Assembly: GCF_001665575.1 (NCBI RefSeq)
Contig: NZ_LZSU01000037.1
Coordinates: 1 to 64,000 of the forward strand
Source of the DNA: Mycobacterium sp. 852013-51886_SCH5428379
GTDB lineage: Bacteria; Actinomycetota; Actinomycetes; Mycobacteriales; Mycobacteriaceae
Length of the DNA: 64,000 nt
Reading direction: 5' to 3'
Positions 14,495-23,547 of the stretch are shown here, piece by piece (the stretch's first letter is position 1; each line of letters begins with the position of its first letter). The notes below the pieces were generated by a model. The model had not been told where the DNA came from and did not search any database. It saw only the letters and a program-made list of their open reading frames with translations. Both the position numbers and the translations under genes were made by a program.

Positions 14495-16651
14495 GTGACC
14501 AGTGTGACGAACCCTTCCCGGCCCGGCCTCCGACGCGGCGCGCCCGTGAGCGGTCGACCGCCGCTGCGTAAACGGTTCCGCACCGACATCGAGGGGCTGC
14601 GCGCGGTCGCGGTGGTGGCGGTCGTGCTGTACCACGCCGGGGTCCCCGGACTGGGCGGCGGATTCGTCGGCGTCGACGTGTTCTTCGTGATCTCGGGGTT
14701 CCTCATCACCGGGCTGCTGTGGCGGGAGGTCGCGTCCGGAGGGGTTCGCCTGGGCGCGTTCTACGCCGCCCGGGCCCGACGACTGCTGCCGGCCGCGGCC
14801 CTGGTGCTGATCGCCACCGCGATCGGCGCGGTGGTGCTGCTCCCGCCACTGCAGGCGCGGGCCACGCTGTGGGACGCCGTCGCCGGCGCGCTCTACGCCG
14901 GCAACTACCGCTTCGCCGTCACCGGTACCGACTATCTGGCCGCCACCGATCCCTCCCCGCTGCAACACTATTGGTCTCTCGGTGTCGAGGAGCAGTTCTA
15001 TCTCGTCTGGCCCGCGCTGATCGTCGGCACCGCTTTGCTGATCGGACGGCGCTTCGGTCCGGCGGCCGCGCGGTCGGTGCTGCCGTACGCGGTGGTGCTG
15101 TTGGCGGTCGCGGGCGGATCCCTGGCCATCTCGCTGGCGTGGACGCAGAGCTGGCCGTCGTGGGCGTTCTTCTCGCTGCCGAGCCGGGCCTGGGAGCTGG
15201 CGCTGGGTGGGCTGATCGCGTTGTCGGCGGGGTGGTGGCGCCGGCTGCCGCCGGTTGTCGCCGCCCTGGTCGGATGGGCCGGGCTGATCATGGTCGTCGT
15301 CGCGTGCGTGCGGTACTCGTCGGCGACGCCGTTCCCCGGCACTGCCGCGCTGCTGCCCGTCGTGGGTACGGCGCTGGTGATCGTCGCCGGTTGCGCGACA
15401 CCGAATCTCGGTGTGGGTCGGCTGCTGTCGAAGCCGCTGTGCACCGCGACCGGGCGGGTGTCCTACTCGTGGTACCTGTGGCACTGGCCGGTGCTGACCC
15501 TGGCTCCGGTGGTGCTCGGCACCGATCTCGGATTGGCGAGCCGGCTCGCGCTGGTCGTCATCTCACTGGGACTGGCGATCCTGACGCTGCACCTGGTCGA
15601 GAACCCGGCGCGGTTCGCCGCCGCGCTGCGGGGTTCGGCGCTGCGCAGCCTCGCGGTGGGCGGGGTGGCCACCGCGACCGCGGTGTGCGCGGCGATCGTG
15701 CTGCTGACCGTACGGCCCGTGCCGACCGGCGACGGCACCCCGGCGGTTCCGGTGGCATTGACGGCGCCGTCCGTCGCCGCCACCCCGCAGGACGTCACGC
15801 CGCCGCCCGCGCCGACCGCCCGCGATCAGGTCCGCGCCGCGGTGGCCGCGGCCGCCGCACTGCGGGCTGTTCCGGCGAACCTCGATCCGTCGCTGGGCGG
15901 GGTCGGCAAACCCGAGATCTTCCTCAACGGGTGCGTGCTGTCGTGGCGGGAGGTCGACCAACCGCAGTGCGTGTCCGGGGACGAGAACGGCCCGGAGCGG
16001 GTGGCGCTGGTCGGCGACTCGCACGCCGCCATGTGGCAGCCGTCCCTGGAAATCGTTGCCCAGCAGAACCATTGGCGACTCGAGACGATGGCCAAGGTGA
16101 CCTGCCCGTTGATGGAGCTACCGATCCGCAGCCCCTATCTCGGCCGGACGTACACCGAGTGCGAGCAGTGGCGTACGGATGCGCTGACCCGGCTCGAAGC
16201 GCAACGGCCGCAGCTGATCGTGGTCGACATGTCCCGCCGCTACGGCGGGGACTTCGGCTTCACCACCTACGATCCGGCGTGGCTGGACGGCCTGTCGCGG
16301 TTGGTGATTCGGTTGCGGGCGACCGGGGCGACAGTGCTGGTGCTCGGCCCGGCGCCGGATCCGCAGTCGACGGTGCCCATCTGCCTGTCCGGACACATCG
16401 ACGACGTGGGTGCGTGCACCCCGGCCCGCAATGTCGCCGTCGACGCCGGTGGCGTGACGGCGGAATCGGCGACCGTCGCGGCAGCGGGCGGTCGGTACGC
16501 CGAGCTGACCGATCTGTTCTGCACCGAGGCCGTGTGCCCGGTGATCGTCGGGAACACACTGGTGTACCGCGACGACAACCACATCACCGGTGAGTACGCG
16601 GAGCTGACGGCGCCGGTGCTCGCCGAAGTCACCCGCCAGGTGATGCCCTGA
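14495..16651 (+). CDS. Membrane acyltransferase-3 with C-terminal SGNH domain (OafA type)
   Basis: This 718-residue protein starts with GTG. The N-terminal acyltransferase-3 domain has about ten membrane helices and the signature DIEGLRAVAVVAVVLYHAG (catalytic His47) plus FVGVDVFFVISGFLITG. After a Pro/Ala-rich linker (about 425-450) comes an extracytoplasmic SGNH hydrolase-like domain with ALVGDSHAAMW (Ser509) and DDNHIT (Asp693, His696). This architecture O-acylates surface glycans or lipids using acyl-CoA from the cytosol; mycobacterial relatives include Rv0111 and Rv1565c. The acceptor is unknown. The 3' end overlaps the convergent kinase gene by 23 bp. Confidence 0.9.
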   Translation: MTSVTNPSRPGLRRGAPVSGRPPLRKRFRTDIEGLRAVAVVAVVLYHAGVPGLGGGFVGVDVFFVISGFLITGLLWREVASGGVRLGAFYAARARRLLPAAALVLIATAIGAVVLLPPLQARATLWDAVAGALYAGNYRFAVTGTDYLAATDPSPLQHYWSLGVEEQFYLVWPALIVGTALLIGRRFGPAAARSVLPYAVVLLAVAGGSLAISLAWTQSWPSWAFFSLPSRAWELALGGLIALSAGWWRRLPPVVAALVGWAGLIMVVVACVRYSSATPFPGTAALLPVVGTALVIVAGCATPNLGVGRLLSKPLCTATGRVSYSWYLWHWPVLTLAPVVLGTDLGLASRLALVVISLGLAILTLHLVENPARFAAALRGSALRSLAVGGVATATAVCAAIVLLTVRPVPTGDGTPAVPVALTAPSVAATPQDVTPPPAPTARDQVRAAVAAAAALRAVPANLDPSLGGVGKPEIFLNGCVLSWREVDQPQCVSGDENGPERVALVGDSHAAMWQPSLEIVAQQNHWRLETMAKVTCPLMELPIRSPYLGRTYTECEQWRTDALTRLEAQRPQLIVVDMSRRYGGDFGFTTYDPAWLDGLSRLVIRLRATGATVLVLGPAPDPQSTVPICLSGHIDDVGACTPARNVAVDAGGVTAESATVAAAGGRYAELTDLFCTEAVCPVIVGNTLVYRDDNHITGEYAELTAPVLAEVTRQVMP

Positions 16652-17405
16652 TCGCCGCGGTAAGTGCGCGTTCGGTCTGTCCGACGTAGCCGCTGCCGAA
16701 CAACGCGACATGGGCGAGCAGCGGATACAGCTGGTGCAGCGCCGTGCGCTGCCGCCACCCGGGCCGGAGTGGCTGCACCTGTTCGTATCCCGCGATCACG
16801 TCGTCGAGGAAGGGACAGCCGAACAGGGCGAGCATGGCCAGATCCGTCTCGTGGTGGCCGCCGTGCGCCGCGGGGTCGATCAACACCACACCGTCCGCGG
16901 TCCACATGACGTTGCCGCTCCACAGATCGCCGTGCAGCCGGGCGGGCGGGCTGCCGTCGTCGTAATCGCCTGTCGCACAACGGCCGATGACGGTGTCGAG
17001 ATCCGCCCGCGCCTGGTTGCTCAGCTGCAGACGCGCCCGCTCCCCCATCGGCCCGATCCGCTCCCGGGCGTAGAACTCACCCCACGCGTCGTGGCCGGTG
17101 AGCGACATCGGCAGCGGATTGCTCAGTGGTCCGAAGAACCCGGGCCCGGTCCAGCCGCCGGGCGCGGCGCCGAACGCCGCGGCGCCGGCGGCGTGGGTCA
17201 CCGCCAGCCGCGTACCGAAGGTGCGCGCTTCGATGGGGGTGGGCGAAACCGATTGCAGGCGTTCGAGTGTCAGTGCGGACGCGTCGACGTCGAGCACCCG
17301 GACGCAGGGCACCCCGTCGGGAACCGCGAGCCAGCGCAGTCCGGCTGCCTCACAGGCGAAGAACCCCGGCGGGGCGTCCGGACGGCGTTTGACGAATGCG
17401 GTCAC
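16629..17405 (-). CDS. Fructosamine/ketosamine-3-kinase family protein
   Basis: This 258-residue aminoglycoside-phosphotransferase-fold kinase has the catalytic loop ARLHGDLWSGNVMW and the metal-binding IDPAAHGGHHETDLAML, both diagnostic of the fructosamine kinase family. Family members phosphorylate sugar-amine adducts on proteins, allowing deglycation. The GTG start (17405) follows the stop of the upstream SDR by one base, so the two genes form an operon. The N-terminus is short for the family (usually about 290 aa) but both key motifs are intact. It is convergent with the acyltransferase gene (23-bp overlap). Confidence 0.87.
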   Translation of the reverse strand: MTAFVKRRPDAPPGFFACEAAGLRWLAVPDGVPCVRVLDVDASALTLERLQSVSPTPIEARTFGTRLAVTHAAGAAAFGAAPGGWTGPGFFGPLSNPLPMSLTGHDAWGEFYARERIGPMGERARLQLSNQARADLDTVIGRCATGDYDDGSPPARLHGDLWSGNVMWTADGVVLIDPAAHGGHHETDLAMLALFGCPFLDDVIAGYEQVQPLRPGWRQRTALHQLYPLLAHVALFGSGYVGQTERALTAAIRASPGG

Positions 17406-17406
17406 G

Positions 17407-18243
17407 TCAGAGTTGACGGGGTATCCGCGTCATGGTGGCGAGCACCCGATCGCGCACCGCAGTCGGCACATTGGTCATCAGGGCCAGTTGCGCCTTCGGC
17501 CCGACGCCGACGGCGTACCGTGCGCGCGGCCGGTTGGCGGTGAGCGCCCGGTCGACCACCGCCACCACTTTCTCGGTCGGCACCGCGAGTTTGCGTGCGG
17601 CGGGGACGAACTTCTTCATCCCGGCGAGATGGCGCGCGTAGAGATCGCGCTGATGTGCCGGCATCGCCGCCTCGGTCTCGCGGACCATGTCGTCGGCGCC
17701 GCGCCACATGTCGGTGTCGGTCTGCGCCGGCTCGACGACGACGACCGCTATCCCCCACGGCCGCACCTCGACCCGCAGCGCATCGGCGCACGCCTCGAGC
17801 GCGAACTTCGAGGCGCTGTAGGCCCCGAGCAGCGGCATCGCGATCTGCCCGTTGAGACTGGACACGAAGATCACCCGCCCACGCGACTGCCGGAGCTTGG
17901 GCAGTACCGCCTGCGTGACGGCGATCTGCCCGAACACGTTGACCTCGAACTGCTTTCGCCAGTCGTCCGGGCTGACGGTCTCGACCGGACCGGCGACGGC
18001 GATCCCGGCGTTGTTGACGACGGCGTCCAGCGTCGCCGGCAGCAGCGTGGGCAGCGCGGCCACCTGGTCGGGATCGGTGACGTCGAGGAGCACCGGCGTG
18101 ATGCGCTCGTCGAGAGCCGATGCTTCAGCGGCATCGCGGTCGTTGCGCACCCCCGCGATGACGTCCCAGCCCTGCGCGGCGAGGTGGGCGATGATGGCGC
18201 GACCGATTCCACGGGAGGCGCCGGTGACCAGAACTGTCGGCAT
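17407..18243 (-). CDS. Short-chain dehydrogenase/reductase
   Basis: This 278-residue classical SDR has the dinucleotide motif TGASRGIG (7-14), NNAG (in VVNNAGIAVAG), a catalytic Ser in VSSLNG and YSASK. The start is ATG 18243, where the Rossmann strand begins (MPTVLVTG). It is the first gene of a two-gene operon with the fructosamine kinase (1-bp gap). The C-terminal half resembles mycobacterial SDRs of unknown substrate; there is no membrane segment. Substrate unknown. Confidence 0.88.
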   Translation of the reverse strand: MPTVLVTGASRGIGRAIIAHLAAQGWDVIAGVRNDRDAAEASALDERITPVLLDVTDPDQVAALPTLLPATLDAVVNNAGIAVAGPVETVSPDDWRKQFEVNVFGQIAVTQAVLPKLRQSRGRVIFVSSLNGQIAMPLLGAYSASKFALEACADALRVEVRPWGIAVVVVEPAQTDTDMWRGADDMVRETEAAMPAHQRDLYARHLAGMKKFVPAARKLAVPTEKVVAVVDRALTANRPRARYAVGVGPKAQLALMTNVPTAVRDRVLATMTRIPRQL

Positions 18244-18314
18244 AACCCACCCTAGCCGCGTTGATACTGCGCACAGATCGTGTTCTCGGCGATTTCCGTG
18301 ATCTGACAGCAGTC

Positions 18315-19013
18315 TCAACGCGAGGACGCTGCGTCGGCCGCCGGACCCAGTGTGAAGATCGCGGCGGCTGTCGCCACGACCACCGCGGCCAGCGCGATGA
18401 CCGGCGCGACCGTCACCCGGGTCATCGTGGCACCCACCACCGCGCCCGCGAGCATCGTCAGCACCACGCCGTAGCGCAACTTCTCGCGCCGGCCCGTTCC
18501 TCCGGCGAGCCGGCTGTCGAAGCCGATGCCCACGATCGTCTGGGTCAGCACCGTCGTGCTGAGCTCCTGGATGCCGAACGTGCGCGCGGTCGCGTTCTGC
18601 ACGCCGAACACCACCGCCAGCCCGGCGATCAGGATGAGCTTGCCATCGTCCCGATAATCGAGGACGCCGGTGCCGGCCAGAATCGAAAGCGCCACCAGCA
18701 GAACGACTTCGAAGCCGAGGGCGACGGCCAGCCAGCGCCGCACCCGGCTGTCGAGGTGACGGGCGAGCCGCCCGCCGAGCACGGTGCCGGCCAGGAAGGC
18801 CAGGAACGCGATCACCGCCGCGGTCCGGTCGACGACGGTGCTGTCGACGAACCAGAACCCCAGGAAGATCACGTTGCCGGTCATGTTCGCGACGAAGACG
18901 TGGCCGAGGACCAGGATGCTGACAGCGTCGACCAGTCCTGTGGCGAAGGTCAGCAGCATCAACGCCGTGACGGTCAGGCGGTGCGAGACCGGCGAGGTGA
19001 CGGGTTGTGGCAC
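18315..19013 (-). CDS. YoaK family (DUF1275) membrane protein
   Basis: This 232-residue protein has six or so hydrophobic helices and the DUF1275 hallmarks FATGLVDAVSILVLGHVFVANMTGN and, later, GVQNATARTFG. Function in the family is unknown. Start is GTG 19013, only 11 bp after the stop of the last Mce-associated gene and on the same strand, so read-through from the mce1 operon is likely. The following 71 bp to the SDR start hold no gene. Confidence 0.85.
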   Translation of the reverse strand: MPQPVTSPVSHRLTVTALMLLTFATGLVDAVSILVLGHVFVANMTGNVIFLGFWFVDSTVVDRTAAVIAFLAFLAGTVLGGRLARHLDSRVRRWLAVALGFEVVLLVALSILAGTGVLDYRDDGKLILIAGLAVVFGVQNATARTFGIQELSTTVLTQTIVGIGFDSRLAGGTGRREKLRYGVVLTMLAGAVVGATMTRVTVAPVIALAAVVVATAAAIFTLGPAADAASSR

Positions 19014-19024
19014 CGGATTCCCCG

Positions 19025-19870
19025 TTACAGCTGTGGGGTGAGGTCCAGATTGGTGACCGGCACCATCGAGGTGATGCGCCAGTCGGCGTTGTCGCGCTCC
19101 ATCGTCAACCGGTACGACCGGTACTGCAGCGACGGGATGTTCTTGCTCACCGGGCTGGTCGATACGGAGTTGGTGTAGACGAGCGCGGACGCCTCGTCGG
19201 CGGACAGGGATTCGACCGCCGCCCCCACCACCTCGGTGGTGTTGCTCACCTGGGCCTGCGCGTTGGCCGCCACGATCGCGTCGATGTAGCGGCGATACTC
19301 CGTGGCGAAATCACCGGTGAGGAAGCGCGAAGAGCGGTCGGGCAGCGCCGCCATGTCGTCGGGGGTGTAGGTCCACAGCGTGGTGATCGCCTCTGTTGCG
19401 GTGCGCGCGATGTCGAGTTTCGTCTCGACCGCCGCCCGGTCGGCCAGGTACGGCTGCAGCGTGGCACCGGCGAACGCGCCGGCCGCGACGAACAGCACCG
19501 ATGCCGCCGTCGCGGCGATCAGCAGTCGCTTCCCGGCCGGTCGATACGGCATCAGCAGCGGCGGCGGTTCGGGGTCTGCCAGCTCCGGATCGGATTCGGT
19601 TTCCTGCGCCGGTTCCGGTTCGGAGGCTTCGGATTCCGGTTCCAGCTCCTCGACGACGGGCTTCGGCGTGCGCCGCGACTTACCCGTCGGCACCTTGGTC
19701 GCAGACTCCTCGGCCGGCTCGTCGACATCGGCAGCGGACGAGTCCTCGCCGCGCTGAACCTCCGGCGTCGCAACCTTGTTCGCACGCCGCCGCGGCCACC
19801 GCCGGGTACGGGCCGGCTTGTCGACGGACCCGGTGGTCAGATCACCTGAATCAGCTGGCTGATCTTCCAC
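19025..19870 (-). CDS. Mce-associated membrane protein (Rv0178-like)
   Basis: About 281 residues from GTG 19870, inside the 3' end of the preceding gene (34-bp overlap). The first 120 residues are highly charged and low-complexity (EPESEASEPEPAQETES). One membrane helix follows (about 132-155, LLIAATAASVLFVAAGAFAG), then an extracytoplasmic Mce-associated domain ending MERDNADWRITSMVPV. This is the common Mas layout: disordered cytosolic part, single anchor, NTF2-like outer domain. It is the last of the four accessory genes of the mce1 operon. The start is uncertain because of the low-complexity head. Confidence 0.8.
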   Translation of the reverse strand: MEDQPADSGDLTTGSVDKPARTRRWPRRRANKVATPEVQRGEDSSAADVDEPAEESATKVPTGKSRRTPKPVVEELEPESEASEPEPAQETESDPELADPEPPPLLMPYRPAGKRLLIAATAASVLFVAAGAFAGATLQPYLADRAAVETKLDIARTATEAITTLWTYTPDDMAALPDRSSRFLTGDFATEYRRYIDAIVAANAQAQVSNTTEVVGAAVESLSADEASALVYTNSVSTSPVSKNIPSLQYRSYRLTMERDNADWRITSMVPVTNLDLTPQL

Positions 19871-20394
19871 TGCTGTCCTTCCTTCGTCGCGGTGACCACC
19901 CAGCGGTTGCCGCTCTCGATGGTCGACTTGCCGTCGGGGGTCTTCGATGTGGTCTTGGTGGCGACGAGGACATCCGCGCTGCCGTTGTCGTTCCACCGCT
20001 GCACGCCGGCCTCGACGACGCCGCCCTCGGTCGGTTCTGCGCGCGCGACCTGGATCAGGATCTCGTTCTCCTTCTCCTTGAACGCGGTCGCGAACTCACC
20101 GGTGGCCTGACCCTGCACCCGCTCGGCATATGCGTTGGCGTCGAACGGATCCAGCGTCGTGTACATGGTCATGAAGCCGCGCACGTAGTACAGCGCCTCG
20201 GCGTCGCGCTGCTCGGCCCGCCGGTCGATCTCGTAGGACACCAGCATCAGTGACGCCGCAGTGACCGCGGCGACCAGGAGCAACCCCGCCACCGTCGACC
20301 AGATCGTGAACGGGCGGCTGCGCGGCTCGACCGGTTCGACCGGGAAGAAGAAGTAGTCACGCTCCTGCGCTTCGACTCTGCGCCGGGGGCTCAC
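19837..20394 (-). CDS. Mce-associated membrane protein (Rv0177-like)
   Basis: This 185-residue protein has a short cytosolic head with FFFPVEPVEP, one membrane helix at about 30-52 (TIWSTVAGLLLVAAVTAASLMLV) and an outer domain of the Mce-associated type ending NRWVVTATKEGQQWKISQLIQV. The length matches Rv0177 (about 184 aa). The start overlaps the upstream RDD-domain gene by 4 bp and the 3' end overlaps the next gene by 34 bp. It is thought to stabilise or assist the Mce1 transporter; the molecular role is not established. Confidence 0.85.
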   Translation of the reverse strand: MSPRRRVEAQERDYFFFPVEPVEPRSRPFTIWSTVAGLLLVAAVTAASLMLVSYEIDRRAEQRDAEALYYVRGFMTMYTTLDPFDANAYAERVQGQATGEFATAFKEKENEILIQVARAEPTEGGVVEAGVQRWNDNGSADVLVATKTTSKTPDGKSTIESGNRWVVTATKEGQQWKISQLIQVI

Positions 20395-21368
20395 CCGCCG
20401 GCCCCCTGCATCAGCGGCTTCTTCAACACGGTCAGGTTGTCCACCCGCCAGTCGTCGCCGACCTTCGCGAAGTCCACCCGCACGGTGGCCGTGATGAACT
20501 TCAGCTCCTCGACCTTCGTCCCGCGCTGCCCCTGCATCGCCAGCAGCATCGCCGCGCGGTCCGGCGTCACGGGCGGGTTGGGCAACAATGCGCTGACCAC
20601 CGCCCAGTACTCGTTCGTGGAGGCGCCTGCCTCCCGCACCGCGTTCTGTTGAGCGATCAACTGCTCGCGGTAGGAGTCGGTGGTCAGCGACTGTGCGCGC
20701 GCGAAGTCATCGTCGACCGTCTCCGTGGTGTAGCTGAGCAGCTGTTCGACGATCCGGGGTCCCTGTTCGACGATCTGCGCCCGCGCGCGGTCCACCGCCT
20801 GCTGCTGGCGGTACACGACGGCGTAGTTCAGTCCGACGGCCAGCGCGCTGACCACGACGGCGCCGGCGAGCACCTTGGCCGTCAGCCGGCGGATGTCCCG
20901 CTGCGGGCGCGCCGCCGGACGGACCTCGGTGCGGGCCAGCAGGTCGGCGAACGTGCGCCGGCGCCGATCCCACAGCGGCCACAACCAGCCGACGAACAGC
21001 GCCGCGGTGTCCAGCAGATGCGCCAGATCCCGCACCAGCAGCCGCGCGAACCCGACCGCGGCGCCGTCGCGGCGCACCACCCGGATCCGGAACAGCGCCC
21101 GCCCCAGCGACCATCCGGTCGTACTCGGCAGCAGCCACCGGTTGGCCGCCATGGCGACGACCGTCAGCGCTGCGATGACCACGAACACCCACCACAGCCA
21201 CCCGAGCTGCGGGCCGACCAGCAGCCACGGCACCGTGGTGCCGAGCACCGCCAGACCGGGCAGCACGTCGACGGCCAGCGCGCCGGCCCGGGTGTGCCAC
21301 TCGGCCACGCGGTCGGCGGGCGTCCCCGCCACGGCTTCGTACGACACCGGCTCGAGCACCGCCGTCAC
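20391..21368 (-). CDS. Mce-associated protein with RDD membrane domain (Rv0176-like)
   Basis: This 325-residue protein has an N-terminal RDD domain with several membrane helices (about 28-135), including the family Arg/Asp pattern RAGALAVDVLPG and GWSLGRALFRIRVVRRDG. A further helix near 180 leads into an outer Mce-associated domain ending KVGDDWRVDNLTVLKKP. The size and domain mix match M. tuberculosis Rv0176. The ATG overlaps the upstream stop by 4 bp. Its role in the Mce1 complex is not known. Confidence 0.87.
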   Translation of the reverse strand: MTAVLEPVSYEAVAGTPADRVAEWHTRAGALAVDVLPGLAVLGTTVPWLLVGPQLGWLWWVFVVIAALTVVAMAANRWLLPSTTGWSLGRALFRIRVVRRDGAAVGFARLLVRDLAHLLDTAALFVGWLWPLWDRRRRTFADLLARTEVRPAARPQRDIRRLTAKVLAGAVVVSALAVGLNYAVVYRQQQAVDRARAQIVEQGPRIVEQLLSYTTETVDDDFARAQSLTTDSYREQLIAQQNAVREAGASTNEYWAVVSALLPNPPVTPDRAAMLLAMQGQRGTKVEELKFITATVRVDFAKVGDDWRVDNLTVLKKPLMQGAGG

Positions 21369-22009
21369 GAGGTGACCTGGTCGAGCCTGGCGACCTTGTA
21401 GGTGCCGTCGGCCGGCGCCATCTGCACCCGCAGCCGGTAACCCTGTTCCTGATCGGCGGCTTCGGAGTTTGAGACTTTCACCCGAACGGCCACGAGCACG
21501 TCGATCGACCCGTCACCGTTGTGCTTCTCCACCGCTGCGCGCATGTCCGACACCTGCACCTGGACGTCGGCCGCGCGGTACGCGTCGACGAGCATGCCGC
21601 TGTAGAGCGCGGCCTGGGCACCGAAGTCACCGGTCGAACACTCGATGATCTTGGCCTGGCCGGTCGTCATCGCGGTGGTGTCGGGCGCCTGGGTGGCGGC
21701 GACGCAATCTTTGGCAGCCCGCACCGCCTCGACCTCCGCGGTCGCCAGCGCGCTGCTCTCCTCGTGAGACTTCAGTGCGAAGTAGCCGCCTACGCCGGCA
21801 CCCGCGGTCAGCAGGAGCAACGTCACGCAGATCGCGGTCAGCCAGCCGCGGCCGAGCCGCGAGACGCGACGCCCGTCGGAGGTCGGCTCAGCCGGTTCTT
21901 CGGTCGCGGATTCGGTTGTGTCGTCCGGGGATACTGCTACCGAGGTGTCCGGCGTTTCGTCAGCATCTGGAGTGGGGTTCAGCTGGCGGGTGCCAGCATC
22001 TCCTTCCAT
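21365..22009 (-). CDS. Mce-associated membrane protein (Rv0175-like)
   Basis: This 214-residue protein has an acidic, Thr/Glu-rich head (1-50), one membrane helix (about 57-78, LTAICVTLLLLTAGAGVGGYF) and an outer domain with a pair of cysteines (AAKDCVAATQ and KIIECSTGDFG). It ends LRVQMAPADGTYKVARLDQV. It starts 31 bp inside the end of mce1F in another frame and overlaps the next gene by 4 bp. It is the first accessory gene of the mce1 operon, matching Rv0175 in length and place. Confidence 0.85.
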   Translation of the reverse strand: MEGDAGTRQLNPTPDADETPDTSVAVSPDDTTESATEEPAEPTSDGRRVSRLGRGWLTAICVTLLLLTAGAGVGGYFALKSHEESSALATAEVEAVRAAKDCVAATQAPDTTAMTTGQAKIIECSTGDFGAQAALYSGMLVDAYRAADVQVQVSDMRAAVEKHNGDGSIDVLVAVRVKVSNSEAADQEQGYRLRVQMAPADGTYKVARLDQVTS

Positions 22010-23544
22010 CCGTTGTCTCCTGGTTCGATCGTATTGCTGACGTTGTACTTGACGCCGTCAGGCCCGACCACCTCGCCGCTGGCTGGGCTGTACACCGCAG
22101 TGCCGGGTGGCCCTGGTGCCGGAGTGTAGATGCACGGGTTGGGCTGCTGTCCACTGCACTCGACACGACCCTGCCCCGGAGGGCTCAGCGGATCGCTGAT
22201 CGGGGAAAACGACTGCGGTGGCGGTAACTGGTCGGCCGGTAGCGGGTTCATCCCGTTGTTGACCGACGGCGCCGGGATCACGCCGTTGCGACCCGGGTGC
22301 ACCGGCTGGTTGCAACGCGCGCCGGCAGCCGGGCAGTCCCGGATCTGGTTGGGATCGCCGTACCACGGGTTGGTACCGAGCGGCACGTACGGTTCGTCGC
22401 TGCGGCATTCCTTCGGCGTGGCCGCGCGCTTACCCGGCACATCCGCACACGGATAGTTGCGCGCTCCGCGGACGACGTTGCCCTGGAAGTCCTTCGGGAT
22501 CTTGCAGTACGTGCCCGACGGCAGCGGCGCCATGCTGGTGTCGGCAGGCGAGCGCCATTCCGAGGCCGGCAGGAAGCCGGTCAGACACGGCGCCGGCTGG
22601 TTGATCGACAGGCCGAAGTGCAGCAGACCTTCGCCCTCGAAGATCGTGCCCGCCTGCGACGCAGCGGCGCCCTGCGGCAGCACCACCAGCGTCTGCTCGA
22701 GGCCCTTGTTGTAGCGCTTGAGCATGTCGAACACGACCGACAGGTTCGCCAGTGTCTGGGGCAACGAATCGCGTACCCCGCTGAACACGGCGTTGAGCTG
22801 ATCGGCGGTCGGCGCCGCCTGCTGCAGACCACTGCGCAGTGCCGCGTCCTGCTCGGCCGACTGGGCGGCGAGGATGTTCAGGTTGCGGGCCCACTGCTCG
22901 ATGTTGTCGCCCGAGGTGACCTGGCTTTCCAGGATCGGCGTCGAGTTGTCGATGATGTCGTTGACCGGTCCGAGGTTCTCGCGGAAATCCGAGGCGATGT
23001 TCGTCGTCGAATCGACCAGCCGCTGCAGCGCGGGACCGAGCCCACCGACCGCGTCGGCCGTCTCCGTCAGCAACGAGTCGATCTTCTCCGCCGGCAGCAC
23101 CGACAAACCCTCGTTGGCCGCATCGAGCGCGGGGCCCACCTCGCTGGGAACCGTGCTCTCGGTGATGGTCTGCCCGTCCTTGAAGTACTGCCCGGAATTG
23201 CCGTCGGAGACCAGGTCGAGGTACTGCTCACCGATGGCCGACACGGAGTGCACGTTGGCGACGGCGTCGACCGGGATCTTGTACTTGTTGTCGATGCTCA
23301 TCGTCGCCCTGGCACCGGTCTCCGTGGGCTCGACGGCGGTGACCTTACCGATCGTGGTGCCGCGGTAGGTGACGTTCGCCGTCTCGTACAGCCCGCCGGA
23401 GCGAGGCAGCTCGGCACTCAGCGTGTACTGCCCGATGCCCATCAGGCTGGGCACCCGCAGGTAGTACCAGCCCAGCACGCTCAGTGCGAGCACGGTCAGG
23501 ATCGTGAAGATCACCAGCTGGATCTTGATGAAGCGGGTCAGCAC
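21979..23544 (-). CDS. mce1F: Mce1F, MCE-domain protein of the Mce1 lipid transporter
   Basis: This 521-residue protein has an N-terminal membrane anchor (about 8-28), an MCE domain (about 36-115, SGGLYETANVTYRGTTIGKV), a long helical region (120-300) that in Mce complexes forms the needle-like channel, and a Pro/Cys-rich tail from about 320 with nine or more cysteines. GTG start, 3 bp after the mce1E stop. In M. tuberculosis the Mce1 complex imports fatty acids; one each of Mce1A-F is thought to form a heterohexamer. Assignment to F is by position (sixth) and tail type. Confidence 0.93.
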   Translation of the reverse strand: MLTRFIKIQLVIFTILTVLALSVLGWYYLRVPSLMGIGQYTLSAELPRSGGLYETANVTYRGTTIGKVTAVEPTETGARATMSIDNKYKIPVDAVANVHSVSAIGEQYLDLVSDGNSGQYFKDGQTITESTVPSEVGPALDAANEGLSVLPAEKIDSLLTETADAVGGLGPALQRLVDSTTNIASDFRENLGPVNDIIDNSTPILESQVTSGDNIEQWARNLNILAAQSAEQDAALRSGLQQAAPTADQLNAVFSGVRDSLPQTLANLSVVFDMLKRYNKGLEQTLVVLPQGAAASQAGTIFEGEGLLHFGLSINQPAPCLTGFLPASEWRSPADTSMAPLPSGTYCKIPKDFQGNVVRGARNYPCADVPGKRAATPKECRSDEPYVPLGTNPWYGDPNQIRDCPAAGARCNQPVHPGRNGVIPAPSVNNGMNPLPADQLPPPQSFSPISDPLSPPGQGRVECSGQQPNPCIYTPAPGPPGTAVYSPASGEVVGPDGVKYNVSNTIEPGDNGWKEMLAPAS

Positions 23545-23547
23545 AGC

